Positions 1 to 8,820 of a DNA stretch of 64,000 nucleotides are shown here, piece by piece. The position numbers and the translations under genes are program-made. The stretch is taken from positions 3,224,001 through 3,288,000 of the forward strand of contig NZ_CP062231.1 of assembly GCF_024707525.1 (NCBI RefSeq), given 5' to 3'. Position 1 is the first letter of the stretch; each line of letters opens with the position of its first letter. Under the pieces are notes generated by a model, which made no database searches, had not been told where the DNA came from, and was given only the letters and a program-made list of their open reading frames with translations. The stretch is from Rhizobium sp. TH2. GTDB lineage: Bacteria > Pseudomonadota > Alphaproteobacteria > Rhizobiales > Rhizobiaceae.

Positions 1-1550
1 GCGGCGACATCACGAAACAGGTTGAGTTGCTGTCCATTCGAAAATATATCCACGCTCTCGCTGGCGGCGCTTCCGGAGAAATCCAGAAGGTCCTTGCCAC
101 CGGCGCCGCCATTGATCGTATCGTTGTCGTCTCCCGGGTTCCAGATAAAGCGGTCAACGCCGTCCGAACCGAGCAGAAAATCGTTGCCGTCGCTACCGCG
201 AAAATCAAGCTGCATCTTGACTGCCGGCAAGATGCTGGCATCGATCAAGTCTGCTCCGATGCCGCCATTGACCACCAGCCGATCTCGGGCATCGGCGTTG
301 CGGATGGCCGTGGTGGCTGGCAGTCCCCCCACCGAAATGACGCCATTGGCGACCGACAGCACAACGACGTCGGCGGCGGCCGTGCCAACCACCGTGACGG
401 TATCGGCGGATCCTGCACGACGCTTCTCGACCAGATCGATGTCTATGCTCTCGACGTCCGTGCCCGTCAGGTCACCAATGCTCAAATTGTCGATGCCGGC
501 CCCGGCGCGAAGGGACAGGCTTTCGACATCGTTTATGTCGAGGACGGTGGCGTCGATGCTGCCGGAGATGATGACCCGCCCGCCATTGGCGACGACGCCG
601 ATGCTTTCCCCCGCGCGCGCGCCGCTGAACTCCAGCCTGTCCGCGCCGTCCTGACCTTCAATGACGTCGTTGCCGTCGCCGCTCTTCCAGGCATAAAGGT
701 CGGCATCGCTGCCAAGCAGCGCGACATCGTTCCCGCCGCCGCCCCGGACATGATCTCGCCCATCGCCGCCAATGACAAAATCCCCGTTGACGCTGCCGGT
801 TATCCTGTCGTTGCCATCTCCTCCGTCGAGCTGGAGCTGATGGGCGCCGGCTATTACACCACTGGCATTAATCAGGTCCCCGCCACCTTCGCCGAAGATC
901 CGAAGTGTATCCGTTGCCTCCAGGACGTTGACCCTGACCAACCAGGGCAAGCCGGTGACTTTGGCTATGGTGCCCACGCCGGTGATGGATATGCGATCGG
1001 CCGACCCGGTGCCGTGTACCTCTACGGCGTCGGCCTGGGCGTCACCAACCCCGCTGCCGAGAACACCTTCAAGATTGATGAAAATGCCCTCGGCATCCGT
1101 CCCGGCCAGCGCATTCACGACGATGTTATCGGCGCCACCCAGGGCATGGTAGAGCAGGGTCTCCATCCCGTGCAGGTCCATGGTGACATTGGCAATGTCC
1201 CGGAAGAAGCTGATCCGGGAGCCGTTGGCATTGATGGAAATGTTTTCAGCGATGTTGGCGCCAGAGAAGTCCAGCGTGTCGATGCCGCCTTGCCCTTCAA
1301 CAACATCGTTGTCATCGCCCGGAGACCAGGCGAAGCGGTCGTTTCCGCTTCCCAGCCGCGCAAAATCATTGCCATCACCGCCGCGGATGACGTCGTTCCC
1401 GCCGCCGCCGCCAAGCGTGTCGTCCCCGAGCCCGCCTGTGATCGTGTCGCGGCCGCCGCCTGGAAAATTTGCCCCGTCGGTCACGACAGATGGAGAGACT
1501 TCACCTGGTGTGATGATGTCGGGTGAAGATGAACCAGTGAATGTCGCCAT
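1..1550 (-). CDS. RTX-type calcium-binding repeat protein, N-terminal part (cut by window edge)
   Basis: The first 516 residues of a large repeat protein; its 3' end lies outside the window. Nonapeptide RTX motifs (GGxGxDxLx type, e.g. GGLGDDTLG near residue 39 and GGGGNDVIRGGDGND after it) form calcium-binding beta-rolls in secreted proteins exported by type I secretion. The motifs recur in large modules: each has an RTX cluster, a Trp (about residues 75, 288 and 470), a GDDND-type stretch and a DFSGA-like segment. The ATG at 1550 (MATFTG) is the first in-frame start. There is no N-terminal signal peptide, as expected if the secretion signal is C-terminal. Role unknown: surface protein, adhesin or secreted enzyme are all possible. 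Two more RTX genes lie in the window. Confidence 0.85.
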   Translation of the reverse strand, partial: MATFTGSSSPDIITPGEVSPSVVTDGANFPGGGRDTITGGLGDDTLGGGGGNDVIRGGDGNDFARLGSGNDRFAWSPGDDNDVVEGQGGIDTLDFSGANIAENISINANGSRISFFRDIANVTMDLHGMETLLYHALGGADNIVVNALAGTDAEGIFINLEGVLGSGVGDAQADAVEVHGTGSADRISITGVGTIAKVTGLPWLVRVNVLEATDTLRIFGEGGGDLINASGVIAGAHQLQLDGGDGNDRITGSVNGDFVIGGDGRDHVRGGGGNDVALLGSDADLYAWKSGDGNDVIEGQDGADRLEFSGARAGESIGVVANGGRVIISGSIDATVLDINDVESLSLRAGAGIDNLSIGDLTGTDVESIDIDLVEKRRAGSADTVTVVGTAAADVVVLSVANGVISVGGLPATTAIRNADARDRLVVNGGIGADLIDASILPAVKMQLDFRGSDGNDFLLGSDGVDRFIWNPGDDNDTINGGAGGKDLLDFSGSAASESVDIFSNGQQLNLFRDVA

Positions 1551-1756
1551 GAGCGGAATTCCATGTGCAGACTGATCTGGCAAGGACGCTAGCCTGAAAG
1601 CTCGGGGGTGTCACTTCAAATGTCGCGATGACATGACCACGCGATCGCCGCTCCCCGCCCGTGCGCCTGTGGCGAAAGGTCCCGGAACCAACCCGACACG
1701 CAGCGCATTTAAACCGCTACGCGACGCTGTGGTCACCACCCACAGGGAGAAGGCTA

Positions 1757-2122
1757 ATGGCATCCGTCCGATATATCGTCACCGACATCGACAAATCAGT
1801 CGAGTTCTATCGAGACAATCTCGATTTCAAGGTGGACATGCACAGTCCCGGCAAGTTCGCGGCGCTCCTTCGCGACGACCTGACGCTCTATCTCAGTGCC
1901 CCGGGTGCGGGAAGCGGCGGTCACGCGGGCGGCGATCCGAAGCCGGGCGGGTGGAACCGGTTCATGATTGTCACCAGGGAGCTCGACGCCCTGATCGACC
2001 GGTTGCGCGGAGCCAACGCCGGCTTCCGCGGCGGCATCAGCGATGGTGGGGCTGGCCGGGCCATCCTGCTTGAAGACCCATCGGGGAACGTCATCGAACT
2101 GTTCGAGTTCAAGAAGGACTGA
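1757..2122 (+). CDS. VOC (glyoxalase/bleomycin-resistance fold) protein
   Basis: A 121-residue single-domain vicinal-oxygen-chelate protein. It opens with the usual first strand and 'DIDKSVEFYRDNLDF' helix (residues 9-23) and ends with EDPSGNVIELFEF, the typical last-strand motif carrying a metal-ligand Glu. Members are lyases, dioxygenases or drug-binding proteins; nothing here fixes the substrate. The ATG at 1757 has a good AGGGAGAAGG ribosome binding site. A longer in-frame reading from 1661 adds a basic, non-conserved N-terminus and was not used. It stands alone, between the RTX gene on the other strand and a Crp-type regulator. Confidence 0.8.
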   Translation: MASVRYIVTDIDKSVEFYRDNLDFKVDMHSPGKFAALLRDDLTLYLSAPGAGSGGHAGGDPKPGGWNRFMIVTRELDALIDRLRGANAGFRGGISDGGAGRAILLEDPSGNVIELFEFKKD

Positions 2123-2363
2123 GATTCTGGCTCGTCCGTACCCGTTCACCTTTCATCTTGACCGGGTGACCCCCGTATTCATTAGTTCCCACTCAAACCT
2201 TGTGCTATACTTCCTCCCACTAGCCATGCTGCGAGAATTGTCGAAAGCGCGCAATAGGACTGTGGATTCTGGCGCACCGCACAGCTTTGTAGCATAAGCT
2301 CTTCATTACCTCCTTGTCGGCCTCGGGTATGAGATCGGGGTCCTTCTCTGGAGGGAGCATGCC

Positions 2364-3140
2364 ATGCCCGAATCCGTCATCAGAAACCGATTGCTCGAGG
2401 CGCTGCCCGAATCCGTGCTGGCGCGCTTTCAGCCGCATCTGGAACCGATAGGGCTCCCCATCCGCTACGCCCTGGTCGAGCCCGACAAGCGGCCGGAGCA
2501 CGTCTACTTCATCACCAGTGGCCTTGCCTCCGTCGTGACGTCGAACCATGACCACGAGAGCATCGAGGTGGGTCATATCGGGTTTGAAGGCATGACCGGT
2601 GCGCATCTGCTGCTGCATACGGACACGACGCCGGCCAGCACCTTCATCCAGATCGAAGGCACGGGCCTGCGGATGCCGTCGAATATCTTCCTCGACCTGG
2701 TCGAAAACGAGCGCTCGGTTCGCGAACTCTTCCTGCGCTATGTGCACTGCAACGAATTGCAGTTGAACTATTCAGCCCTGGCCAACGCCCGCTACAGCGT
2801 CAACGAACGCCTGGCGCGCTGGCTGCTGATGTGCCACGACCGGATGCATGGCGGCGATGTGGTGCTGACCCATGAATTCCTTGCCCTGATGTTGGGCGTC
2901 CGGCGATCCGGGGTCACGGTCGCCATACATATCCTCGAAGGCGTCAAGGCGATCAGGGCGCGGCGCGGCAATATCAAGATCACCAACCGCGCGATGTTGC
3001 TCGATCTCGCCGGCGGCATCTATGGCGTGCCGGAAGCCGAGTATGACCGCCTGATCGGACCGCTCATCCCGCGGTTTGACGGCCTCGCGGACCGCCAGGC
3101 TGAGAACACGGGCGCCCGCCTCCGTACGAATAGCGATTGA
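2364..3140 (+). CDS. Crp/Fnr-family transcriptional regulator
   Basis: A 258-residue protein with an N-terminal cyclic-nucleotide-binding-like beta-roll (about residues 20-115) and a C-terminal winged helix (about 150-225; the segment SVNERLARWLLMCHDR leads into the HTH). No Fe-S cysteine cluster of the FNR type is visible, so oxygen sensing by a cluster is unlikely. This subgroup (FITSGLASVV, HIGFEGMTG) is common in Rhizobiales as a stress or unknown-signal regulator. The start at 2364 follows a GGAGGGAG ribosome binding site. The 240 bp upstream hold no other gene; a TATACT hexamer near 2205 could be a -10 element but no clear -35 was found. Confidence 0.85.
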   Translation: MPESVIRNRLLEALPESVLARFQPHLEPIGLPIRYALVEPDKRPEHVYFITSGLASVVTSNHDHESIEVGHIGFEGMTGAHLLLHTDTTPASTFIQIEGTGLRMPSNIFLDLVENERSVRELFLRYVHCNELQLNYSALANARYSVNERLARWLLMCHDRMHGGDVVLTHEFLALMLGVRRSGVTVAIHILEGVKAIRARRGNIKITNRAMLLDLAGGIYGVPEAEYDRLIGPLIPRFDGLADRQAENTGARLRTNSD

Positions 3141-3215
3141 GCGTCCCGAGATATCCGAGCCCTCGAGAATGGCCGCACTCATTAGTGCCCGCGCGTCCTT
3201 CAGCGGCCGTCGCCT

Positions 3216-4358
3216 CTACCCCGCATTCGCCCCCAGCGCCTGCTCCAGATCGGCAATCAAATCCGCTGGCGTCTCCAGCCCTACAGACAGCCTGAGCAAA
3301 TCCGTGGGGCAAGGCGTCCCTGGCCCCTCGATCGACGCCCGGTGCTCGATCAGCGATTCCACGCCGCCGAGCGACGTCGCACGCTTCCAGAGCTTCACAT
3401 TCGCCGCCGTCCGGATCGCCGCTTCCTCGCCAGCCCGCACCCGCACCGACAGCATGCCGCCGAAGCCGCCTGTCATCTGCCGCGCCGCCACGGCGTGACC
3501 GGCATGCGTGGGCAGGCCGGGATAAAGCACCTCCAGCACGCGCGGATCGGCGGCAAAATGTTGCGCCACGGTCATTGCCGCCGCACTCATCGCCCGCACG
3601 CGCAGATCCAGCGTCCGCATGCCGCGTATCAGCAGGAAGGCTTCGAACGGCCCGAGGATCTGGCCAAGCATCGACCGCACCCGCTTGATCCGCGCCCAGA
3701 ATTCATCCTCACGCGCCGTGCACAGCGCACCGGCGATCGCATCTGAATGGCCGTTGAGATATTTGGTCGCCGAATGCATGACGATGTCGGCGCCGAGCGA
3801 CAGCGGCTGCGTCAGGATCGGCGTCGCCACCGTCGAATCCACCACCAGCCGCGCGCCGGCCGCATGCGCGATCTCGGCCACGGCGGCAATATCGGTCACC
3901 GTCCACATCGGGTTGGCCGGCGTCTCGATCCACACGAGCTTCGTCTCGCCTGATTTCACCGCGCCCCGCACCGCGTCGAGATCATCAGTATCGACGAAAT
4001 CGACCTTCAGCCCCCAAGCGGTGGCATCGCTCTTCAGCCAGTTGCGCAGCGCCCAGTACATCACCGTGGGCGCCACGACATGGTCGCCGGGGGCAAGCGC
4101 CAGGAACACCGCCGTTGCCGCCGACATGCCCGAACCGAGCACCAGGGAAGCGGCGGCGCCTTCGAGCATATCAAGGATGCTCTCGACCTCGCGCACGGTC
4201 TCATTGTCGGCCCGGCCGTAGATATTACCGGACCGGTACTGGTTATCGGGATCGCGGATGAAGGTCGAGGTGATGTGGATCGGCGGCGTAACAGCCCGGC
4301 TCGCCTCATCGATCTTGCCCAGCGCCTGCGCCAGCAGGCTCGCCTTCGACCATTCCAT
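3216..4358 (-). CDS. PLP-dependent trans-sulfuration enzyme (cystathionine gamma-synthase/beta-lyase family)
   Basis: 380 residues, full length for the Cys/Met metabolism PLP family. The PLP lysine is Lys199 in HSATKYLNGHSD; the phosphate-binding LGSGMSAATAV segment lies near residues 73-83. Members make or break cystathionine, or use homocysteine, methionine or O-acylhomoserine; the sequence alone does not decide. The C-terminal SLGGVESLIEHRASIEGP and LLRLSVGLE are characteristic of the family. Its neighbour is a GST transcribed in the same direction upstream with a 60-bp gap, but no operon is obvious. Confidence 0.85.
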   Translation of the reverse strand: MEWSKASLLAQALGKIDEASRAVTPPIHITSTFIRDPDNQYRSGNIYGRADNETVREVESILDMLEGAAASLVLGSGMSAATAVFLALAPGDHVVAPTVMYWALRNWLKSDATAWGLKVDFVDTDDLDAVRGAVKSGETKLVWIETPANPMWTVTDIAAVAEIAHAAGARLVVDSTVATPILTQPLSLGADIVMHSATKYLNGHSDAIAGALCTAREDEFWARIKRVRSMLGQILGPFEAFLLIRGMRTLDLRVRAMSAAAMTVAQHFAADPRVLEVLYPGLPTHAGHAVAARQMTGGFGGMLSVRVRAGEEAAIRTAANVKLWKRATSLGGVESLIEHRASIEGPGTPCPTDLLRLSVGLETPADLIADLEQALGANAG

Positions 4359-4419
4359 CCCGTCGCTCCTTGTTTGACGGGATGTCCTTAGACAAGCAGC
4401 AAGCCATAGTCAAAGCAGG

Positions 4420-5091
4420 TCAAGCGGCCTTCCGGTCTGCCATCCGGGCCGCAAGCACACCCCCGTGCCTATCGACGAATGCCAGCAACCGCTCGGCATA
4501 ATCAGGCACCACGGCCTCCTTCACGCTTCCGCGCGCCGCCAGCGCCTTCCGCCACCCCACCAGCTTCGGCTTGCCGGCGAACACGCCGAGATCGATCCGC
4601 CGCTCGAAGCCATCGAAGTAGCGGAACACCGGCGCGAACACCGCGTCGACCACGCTGAACGCCTCGCCCGAGAAGAACGGCCCCTCGCCCAGCACGCCTT
4701 CCAGCCGCGCGAACTTCTCGCCCACCTGCGCCACCGCCTGCTCGAACGCCGCCTCGTCGCTGGCCGTCTCGATCGTCCAGATATTTGCGAGGATCGACGA
4801 GCCGAATTCCATCCACGCCCGATGCCGCGCCTTGGTCAGCGCATCGGCCGGATGCAACCTCGGCTCCACAGTCTCGTCGAGATATTCGACGATCACCGAG
4901 CTCTCGAACAGCACCGCGTCGCCCACGACAAGCAGCGGCACCTTGCCGAGCGGCGAAATCGCCTTGAACCAGTCCGGCTTGTTGGCGAGATCGATATTGA
5001 TCCGCTCGAAGGGCACGTTCTTTTCGGCCAGCGCGATCGAGGCGCGCTGCTCATAGGGGCAGAGATCGAAGGATACGAGTTTCAATGTCAT
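4420..5091 (-). CDS. Glutathione S-transferase family protein
   Basis: 223 residues with a thioredoxin-fold N-domain (1-78; CPYEQR motif with Cys11, then the cis-proline segment GKVPLLV and ESSVIVEYLDE) and an all-helical C-domain (about 90-200). The Cys-Pro motif rather than a catalytic Ser or Tyr points to the omega/beta-like group, which does glutathione thiol transfer or dehydroascorbate-type chemistry. The ATG at 5091 is chosen because the conserved first strand (LKLVSF) begins immediately; the frame stays open far upstream but that part overlaps the divergent MarR gene. The shared 96-bp promoter region carries repeated ATGCA-type sites, so MarR control is likely. Confidence 0.85.
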   Translation of the reverse strand: MTLKLVSFDLCPYEQRASIALAEKNVPFERINIDLANKPDWFKAISPLGKVPLLVVGDAVLFESSVIVEYLDETVEPRLHPADALTKARHRAWMEFGSSILANIWTIETASDEAAFEQAVAQVGEKFARLEGVLGEGPFFSGEAFSVVDAVFAPVFRYFDGFERRIDLGVFAGKPKLVGWRKALAARGSVKEAVVPDYAERLLAFVDRHGGVLAARMADRKAA

Positions 5092-5108
5092 GGCTTTTCT
5101 CCATATCA

Positions 5109-5167
5109 ATGCACTTGCATCTATATGGATGCGGATGCATCTTTTGTCAAGCTTGATGCAGCTGCAT
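5109..5167. promoter_or_regulatory. Putative MarR operator array between the GST and MarR genes
   Basis: Three related 12-mers are seen: ATGCACTTGCAT (5109-5120), ATGCGGATGCAT (5129-5140) and ATGCAGCTGCAT (5156-5167). The last is a perfect palindrome; the other two share the ATGC...GCAT arms. They sit exactly between two divergent starts (5091 and 5188), where a MarR dimer would act on both genes. Binding is inferred, not shown. Confidence 0.55.
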
Positions 5168-5187
5168 GAATCTGGATAAATGAAGGG

Positions 5188-5634
5188 ATGATAGCGAAAA
5201 TGCCCTCCGACCCCACGACCGACGCCTGGATCGCCCTCGTCCGCGCGCAGCAGAAAGTGCTCGGCGCCGTCGAGGCCGACCTCAAGGCATCGGGCTTCCC
5301 ACCGCTTGCCTGGTACGACATCCTGCTCGAACTCCGCCGCGCCCGGCCCGATGGCCTGCGTCCGATGGATTTCGAACCGCGCCTGCTGCTCGCCCAGCAC
5401 AATGTCTCCCGCCTGCTCGATCGCCTGGAGAAAGCCAGCCTGATCCGCCGGGAGGTCCACAAACGCGATGGCCGCGGCCAGCAGATCCACATCACCGATG
5501 CAGGGCTCGAATTGCAGCAACGCATGTGGCCGGTTTATGGTGCGGCGATCGAGCGGCATGTGGGTTCGAAGCTGGCGGGGGATGGGGACGCGGGAGATTT
5601 GGCGGGGTTGCTCGGCAAGCTGCTTGCTGATTGA
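5188..5634 (+). CDS. MarR-family transcriptional regulator
   Basis: 148 residues, a normal length for MarR. The winged helix spans about residues 55-110: the recognition segment LLLAQHNVSRLLDRLEKASLIRR and wing KRDGRGQQIHITDAG are clear. It is divergent from the GST gene, and probably represses that gene and itself from the repeated palindromic sites in between. MarR proteins usually sense small aromatic or electrophilic compounds, which fits control of a glutathione transferase. No redox cysteine is apparent, so ligand binding rather than thiol oxidation is more likely. Confidence 0.85.
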   Translation: MIAKMPSDPTTDAWIALVRAQQKVLGAVEADLKASGFPPLAWYDILLELRRARPDGLRPMDFEPRLLLAQHNVSRLLDRLEKASLIRREVHKRDGRGQQIHITDAGLELQQRMWPVYGAAIERHVGSKLAGDGDAGDLAGLLGKLLAD

Positions 5635-5762
5635 CCTAGGGTCACCCTTCATGCCCACAGGTCTCGTTGACCAGGATATGCCTATCTCCTAATATGTCCG
5701 TATCGTTTCGACAGGCCCGCAAACGCTGGTCCCTGCCCGATGCGGCCGGAAGGATTTGCCCC

Positions 5763-6611
5763 ATGGTTACGAAGAAGGGTACTAACAAGAACGACCATTT
5801 GACCGGAACGGCCTCTGACGACAAGCTTTTCGGCCTCGAAGGCAACGACGTCCTCAAAGGTCTGAACGGCCACGACATTCTTTTCGGCGGTGTCGGTAAT
5901 GACACCCTCGAGGGCATGCTGGGTGACGACGAGTTGCTGGGCGAAGGCGGGAATGACCTTTTCCTGCCGGGAAATGCATCCAGCGGCGCCGACGCCATGC
6001 ATGGCGGCACGGGCAAGGACACGGTCAGCTACGCCAATTTCGCGACGATGACGGGCATCAATCTGACGTTCCATAGTGGAAATGAAGTCGGCGCCGAGGA
6101 CGCTGCTGGTGATACGTTCCAGGGCATTGAGAACTTCATAGGCACGCGCAGCTCGGACTTCATCAATTTCCATTTCTACAACAATGTGTTGCCCGGCTTT
6201 ATTTATGGTGGCGCGGGCGATGATATCATCGCCGGAAAAGGCAACCTCATACGTGGCGATGCCGGCACGGATTGGCTCTATGCCGATGTCAATCTGGCGA
6301 AAGCCGACACTATCTGGCTGCAACTGAACAAGGGCAGCGACAACGTGATCAACTTTGACAGCGCGGAAGATCTCCTTCGAATTCGCGGTGACGAATTCGG
6401 CATAGGGAGGCTTCTGAACGGCAACGAACTCTTCAATCGCGCCGCCGATTCCAATGCGACGGGGGCGAGCGCGCAGTTCATTTTCCGCCAGGATAACGAT
6501 CAGCTCTATTTCGATGGCGACGGTACTGGCGCGGACGCCGCCATTCTCATTGCCTCCTTCTCGGGAATGTCCGCCGGTCAACTCGTACAGAGCGATTTCG
6601 AGATCGTGTAA
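5763..6611 (+). CDS. RTX-type calcium-binding protein
   Basis: 282 residues, complete. RTX nonapeptides dominate residues 8-75 (GTASDDKLFGLEGNDVLKG, then HDILFGGVGNDTLEG and GDDELLGEGGNDLF); a second short cluster follows near residues 155-175 (YGGAGDDIIAGKGN). The C-terminus is a beta-rich domain with a DQLYFDGDGTGADAAILIA stretch, typical of bacterial type I-secreted proteins. The ATG at 5763 has a GGAAGGA site 8 nt upstream; a longer reading from 5667 would add 32 non-conserved residues. Likely secreted through an ABC/HlyD/TolC exporter that is not in this window. No catalytic domain was recognised. Confidence 0.85.
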   Translation: MVTKKGTNKNDHLTGTASDDKLFGLEGNDVLKGLNGHDILFGGVGNDTLEGMLGDDELLGEGGNDLFLPGNASSGADAMHGGTGKDTVSYANFATMTGINLTFHSGNEVGAEDAAGDTFQGIENFIGTRSSDFINFHFYNNVLPGFIYGGAGDDIIAGKGNLIRGDAGTDWLYADVNLAKADTIWLQLNKGSDNVINFDSAEDLLRIRGDEFGIGRLLNGNELFNRAADSNATGASAQFIFRQDNDQLYFDGDGTGADAAILIASFSGMSAGQLVQSDFEIV

Positions 6612-6675
6612 CGGGCCGATTGACGGTTTTGCGTCTTGAGAGCGAAGATTCTTTCCATTGGAATCAGTGGGTTAT

Positions 6676-6702
6676 TTGATTTCCAGAAAATATTCCTATA
6701 TT
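6676..6702 (+). promoter_or_regulatory. Possible promoter for the structured intergenic RNA
   Basis: TTGATT (6676-6681) and TATATT (6697-6702) are separated by 15 nt in a locally AT-rich patch, just upstream of the highly base-paired region at 6740-7100. The spacer is shorter than ideal, so this is only a candidate. Confidence 0.3.
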
Positions 6703-6739
6703 TCTCGTCCCCGCCCTCCAAACCTGTGAGAGAATCGCC

Positions 6740-7100
6740 ATCGTTCCGCCCTCGGCTACACCGTAGGGCGCTATGGCGAGGCGGAACCGGTGCCTGTTGC
6801 GGGAAGACGACGTAAAGTCCCGCCTCAGGCGTCCGCGAGAAGGGGTCTCCCCCGGGTACCGCCGCAAGGCCAAGTACGCGTGGCGTGCGTTGTACCGCAC
6901 ACAAGCCCATCCCCCCTGGAAATTTCAGGTCCGGGACCGGGATGGGTGCAGACGACCGAGTTCGCGGATGAAAATACACCGAACGGGGCACGGATACGTG
7001 TCTTACCGGCTGTCGCAAGGCAGCCAACTAAACTCGGCACGGAAACGTGCCCCGGCCGATCTCTCATGCGAAAGCGAAGAGATCGGGAGTCAGAATGCCT
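6740..7100 (+). ncRNA. Unidentified highly structured RNA candidate upstream of an FkbM methyltransferase
   Basis: No convincing protein is encoded in the 677 bp between the RTX gene and the methyltransferase, but the DNA is dense in stems. Those I could pair by eye: TTCCGCC 6744-6750 with 6780-6786; GCCTG plus CGGGA (6792-6804) with TCCCG plus CAGGC (6818-6830); GGTAC 6855-6859 with 6892-6896, enclosing GCC-GCAA-GGC; CCCATCCC 6906-6913 with 6939-6946; GTTCG 6960-6964 with 6980-6984; GGGGCACG 6985-6992 with 7046-7053, enclosing GGCTG/CAGCC; and CCGATCTCT 7056-7064 with 7078-7086, capped by a GAAA loop. The strand 7046-7053 can instead pair locally with 7036-7041 around another GAAA loop, a switch-like alternative. 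I could not match it to tmRNA, RNase P, SRP or 6S RNA. It could be a leader of the downstream gene, a free-standing ncRNA or a relic of an RNA element. Confidence 0.5.
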
Positions 7101-7288
7101 AAACCACGGACGGAACCCGCCGCGTGAACACGAACCCGCGCCTGCTCCGCCACAGCGGCCGACCGCACCGCCTTCGCCGCGTCCTAGCCGATCCGCCTCG
7201 CACTTTCCTTACGACCGATTGCCACAGTCAGTTCCCCGCAAGCAGCCACGCCGATAATCCGCGCATTCCAAGGAGATCAGGAGTGACG

Positions 7289-8737
7289 ATGACTGACGAA
7301 AGCTTCTGGCCGGTCCGGATCAAGGGCGATGTCACCGTCTGCGTCTCGCCGACCATCCACCAGATGACCAGCTATGTGCTGCTCGAGCAGGAAGACTGGT
7401 TCGAGGACGAGATGGATTTCGTCCGCGCGCTCACAACTCCCGACATGAACGCCTTCGATATCGGCGCCAATCACGGCGTCTATGGCCTGACCATCGCCAG
7501 GCGTCTCGCGACCGGCCATGTCTGGGCCTTCGAGCCGACGATCGCGCCGGGTACGATGCTGGCGAAAAGCGTGGAATTGAACGGGCTCGGCGATCGCATC
7601 ACCTGGGTCCATGCCGGCCTGTCGGACCATGATGGCGAGGCGGATATCGGCATATCAGCCGACAGCGAGACCAATTCCCTGCAAGGCGCCGGCACCCGCA
7701 CCGAGCGGATCACGCTCCGTTCGCTCGATGCATTCGTCGCCCGCGAAGGCATCGAGACCGAAATCCACTTCGTCAAGCTCGACGCGGAAGGCGAGGAAAT
7801 CCGCATTCTCGCCGGCGGCCGTGATTTTTTCTCCCGCCAGTCGCCGCTCGTCATGTTCGAGCTGCGCCACGGCAACCAGGTCAATCACGGCCTGATCGAG
7901 ATGGTCCGTTCATCAGGCTATGACATCTACCGTCTGCTGCCCGGCCTCGATATCCTTGTCGAATATTCACCGCTGTTCCAGGATGGCTTCCTGCTCAACC
8001 TTTTCGCCTGCAAGCCGGACCGCGCGGCGGAACTGGCCAGGCGTGGATTGCTCGCGACCCGCGAAGACATAGCGGCCCAAGCCAACGAACAGCCGGAAGC
8101 GCCTTGGCAGGAACGGCTCTTCACCCTGCCCTTTGCGGCACCGCAAGCCGAAGCCTGGCGAGCGCATGCGCCGCGCGTCGATCCGGATTACGACTTCGCC
8201 CTCTCCGCCTGCCTCGCCGCGCAGGACCGGTCGCTGACGCCCGCCCGCCGCGTAACCCTTGCCCGCGCGGCACTGGCGCGGATCACCGCAATCGCCGATT
8301 CCGGCAAAGGCGACATCGCGCTCTGGCTGCTGCGACTGAACCTGACCCATCTCTTGGGCGAGCGGACGCTCAGCCTCGGCATTACGCAAAAGCTGGCGGG
8401 CCTGCCCGAGACAACTTTCGCGACATTGAAGCCACCGTACCTGCCGCCTTCACCCCGCTTTTACGATCGCCCTGCCTGCGGCACCCATGCCGGCGTCATG
8501 GTCGCGATCCGCGAATTCATCGAATATCGCCAAGCCTTTTCCAGCTATTTCTCCAATGCCCCGCTCAACGATCTCGCCGCGCTTTCCGCCCGGTCGGATC
8601 ACGGCATCGAGATCGACCGCCGGCTGATCCTCTCGGCGCGGCGCCGCGGCATGCCGGTCAACATTCCCGATAGCCATGATCTGTTCCAACCCGGACGCTC
8701 CGCCAACAGTGCGATATGGCACGGAATCGCCCGATGA
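7289..8737 (+). CDS. FkbM-family SAM-dependent methyltransferase with a C-terminal extension
   Basis: 482 residues. The SAM-binding motif I FDIGANHGVYGLTIA sits at about residues 56-70; the AFEP acidic loop, the LRSLDAFV segment and the FVKLDAEGEEIRILAGG motif of FkbM proteins follow to about residue 175. FkbM enzymes O-methylate sugars, polyketides or glycans. The second half (about 290-482) is helical and was not recognised; it may bind the acceptor. The ATG at 7289 is preferred, with AGGAG five bases upstream; a GTG at 7283 is an alternative. The gene follows a long, structured, apparently non-coding region which may form its 5' leader. Confidence 0.75.
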   Translation: MTDESFWPVRIKGDVTVCVSPTIHQMTSYVLLEQEDWFEDEMDFVRALTTPDMNAFDIGANHGVYGLTIARRLATGHVWAFEPTIAPGTMLAKSVELNGLGDRITWVHAGLSDHDGEADIGISADSETNSLQGAGTRTERITLRSLDAFVAREGIETEIHFVKLDAEGEEIRILAGGRDFFSRQSPLVMFELRHGNQVNHGLIEMVRSSGYDIYRLLPGLDILVEYSPLFQDGFLLNLFACKPDRAAELARRGLLATREDIAAQANEQPEAPWQERLFTLPFAAPQAEAWRAHAPRVDPDYDFALSACLAAQDRSLTPARRVTLARAALARITAIADSGKGDIALWLLRLNLTHLLGERTLSLGITQKLAGLPETTFATLKPPYLPPSPRFYDRPACGTHAGVMVAIREFIEYRQAFSSYFSNAPLNDLAALSARSDHGIEIDRRLILSARRRGMPVNIPDSHDLFQPGRSANSAIWHGIAR

Positions 8738-8820
8738 GCGGGCGCCCGGCACGCCGCCCCTTGGCGCGCGCACCGAACCGCATTACATCTCCCGTCGTGA
8801 TTTGATCCGGAGTAGACCAC

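Noticed and set aside
27..1526. Long open reading frame on the plus strand across the first 1.5 kb
   Set aside because: It is the antisense of the RTX gene; its composition has no protein character, while the minus strand shows clear RTX motifs.
7076..7101. Cobalamin riboswitch (GGGAGTCAGAATGCCT resembles a B12 box)
   Set aside because: Only this short segment fits. The other conserved blocks in the right order and spacing are missing, and the downstream gene has no link to cobalamin.
6578..7257. Overlapping 149- and 155-codon frames on both strands between the RTX and methyltransferase genes
   Set aside because: Arg/Pro-rich low-quality readings without motifs or good ribosome binding sites; the region is better explained as structured RNA.
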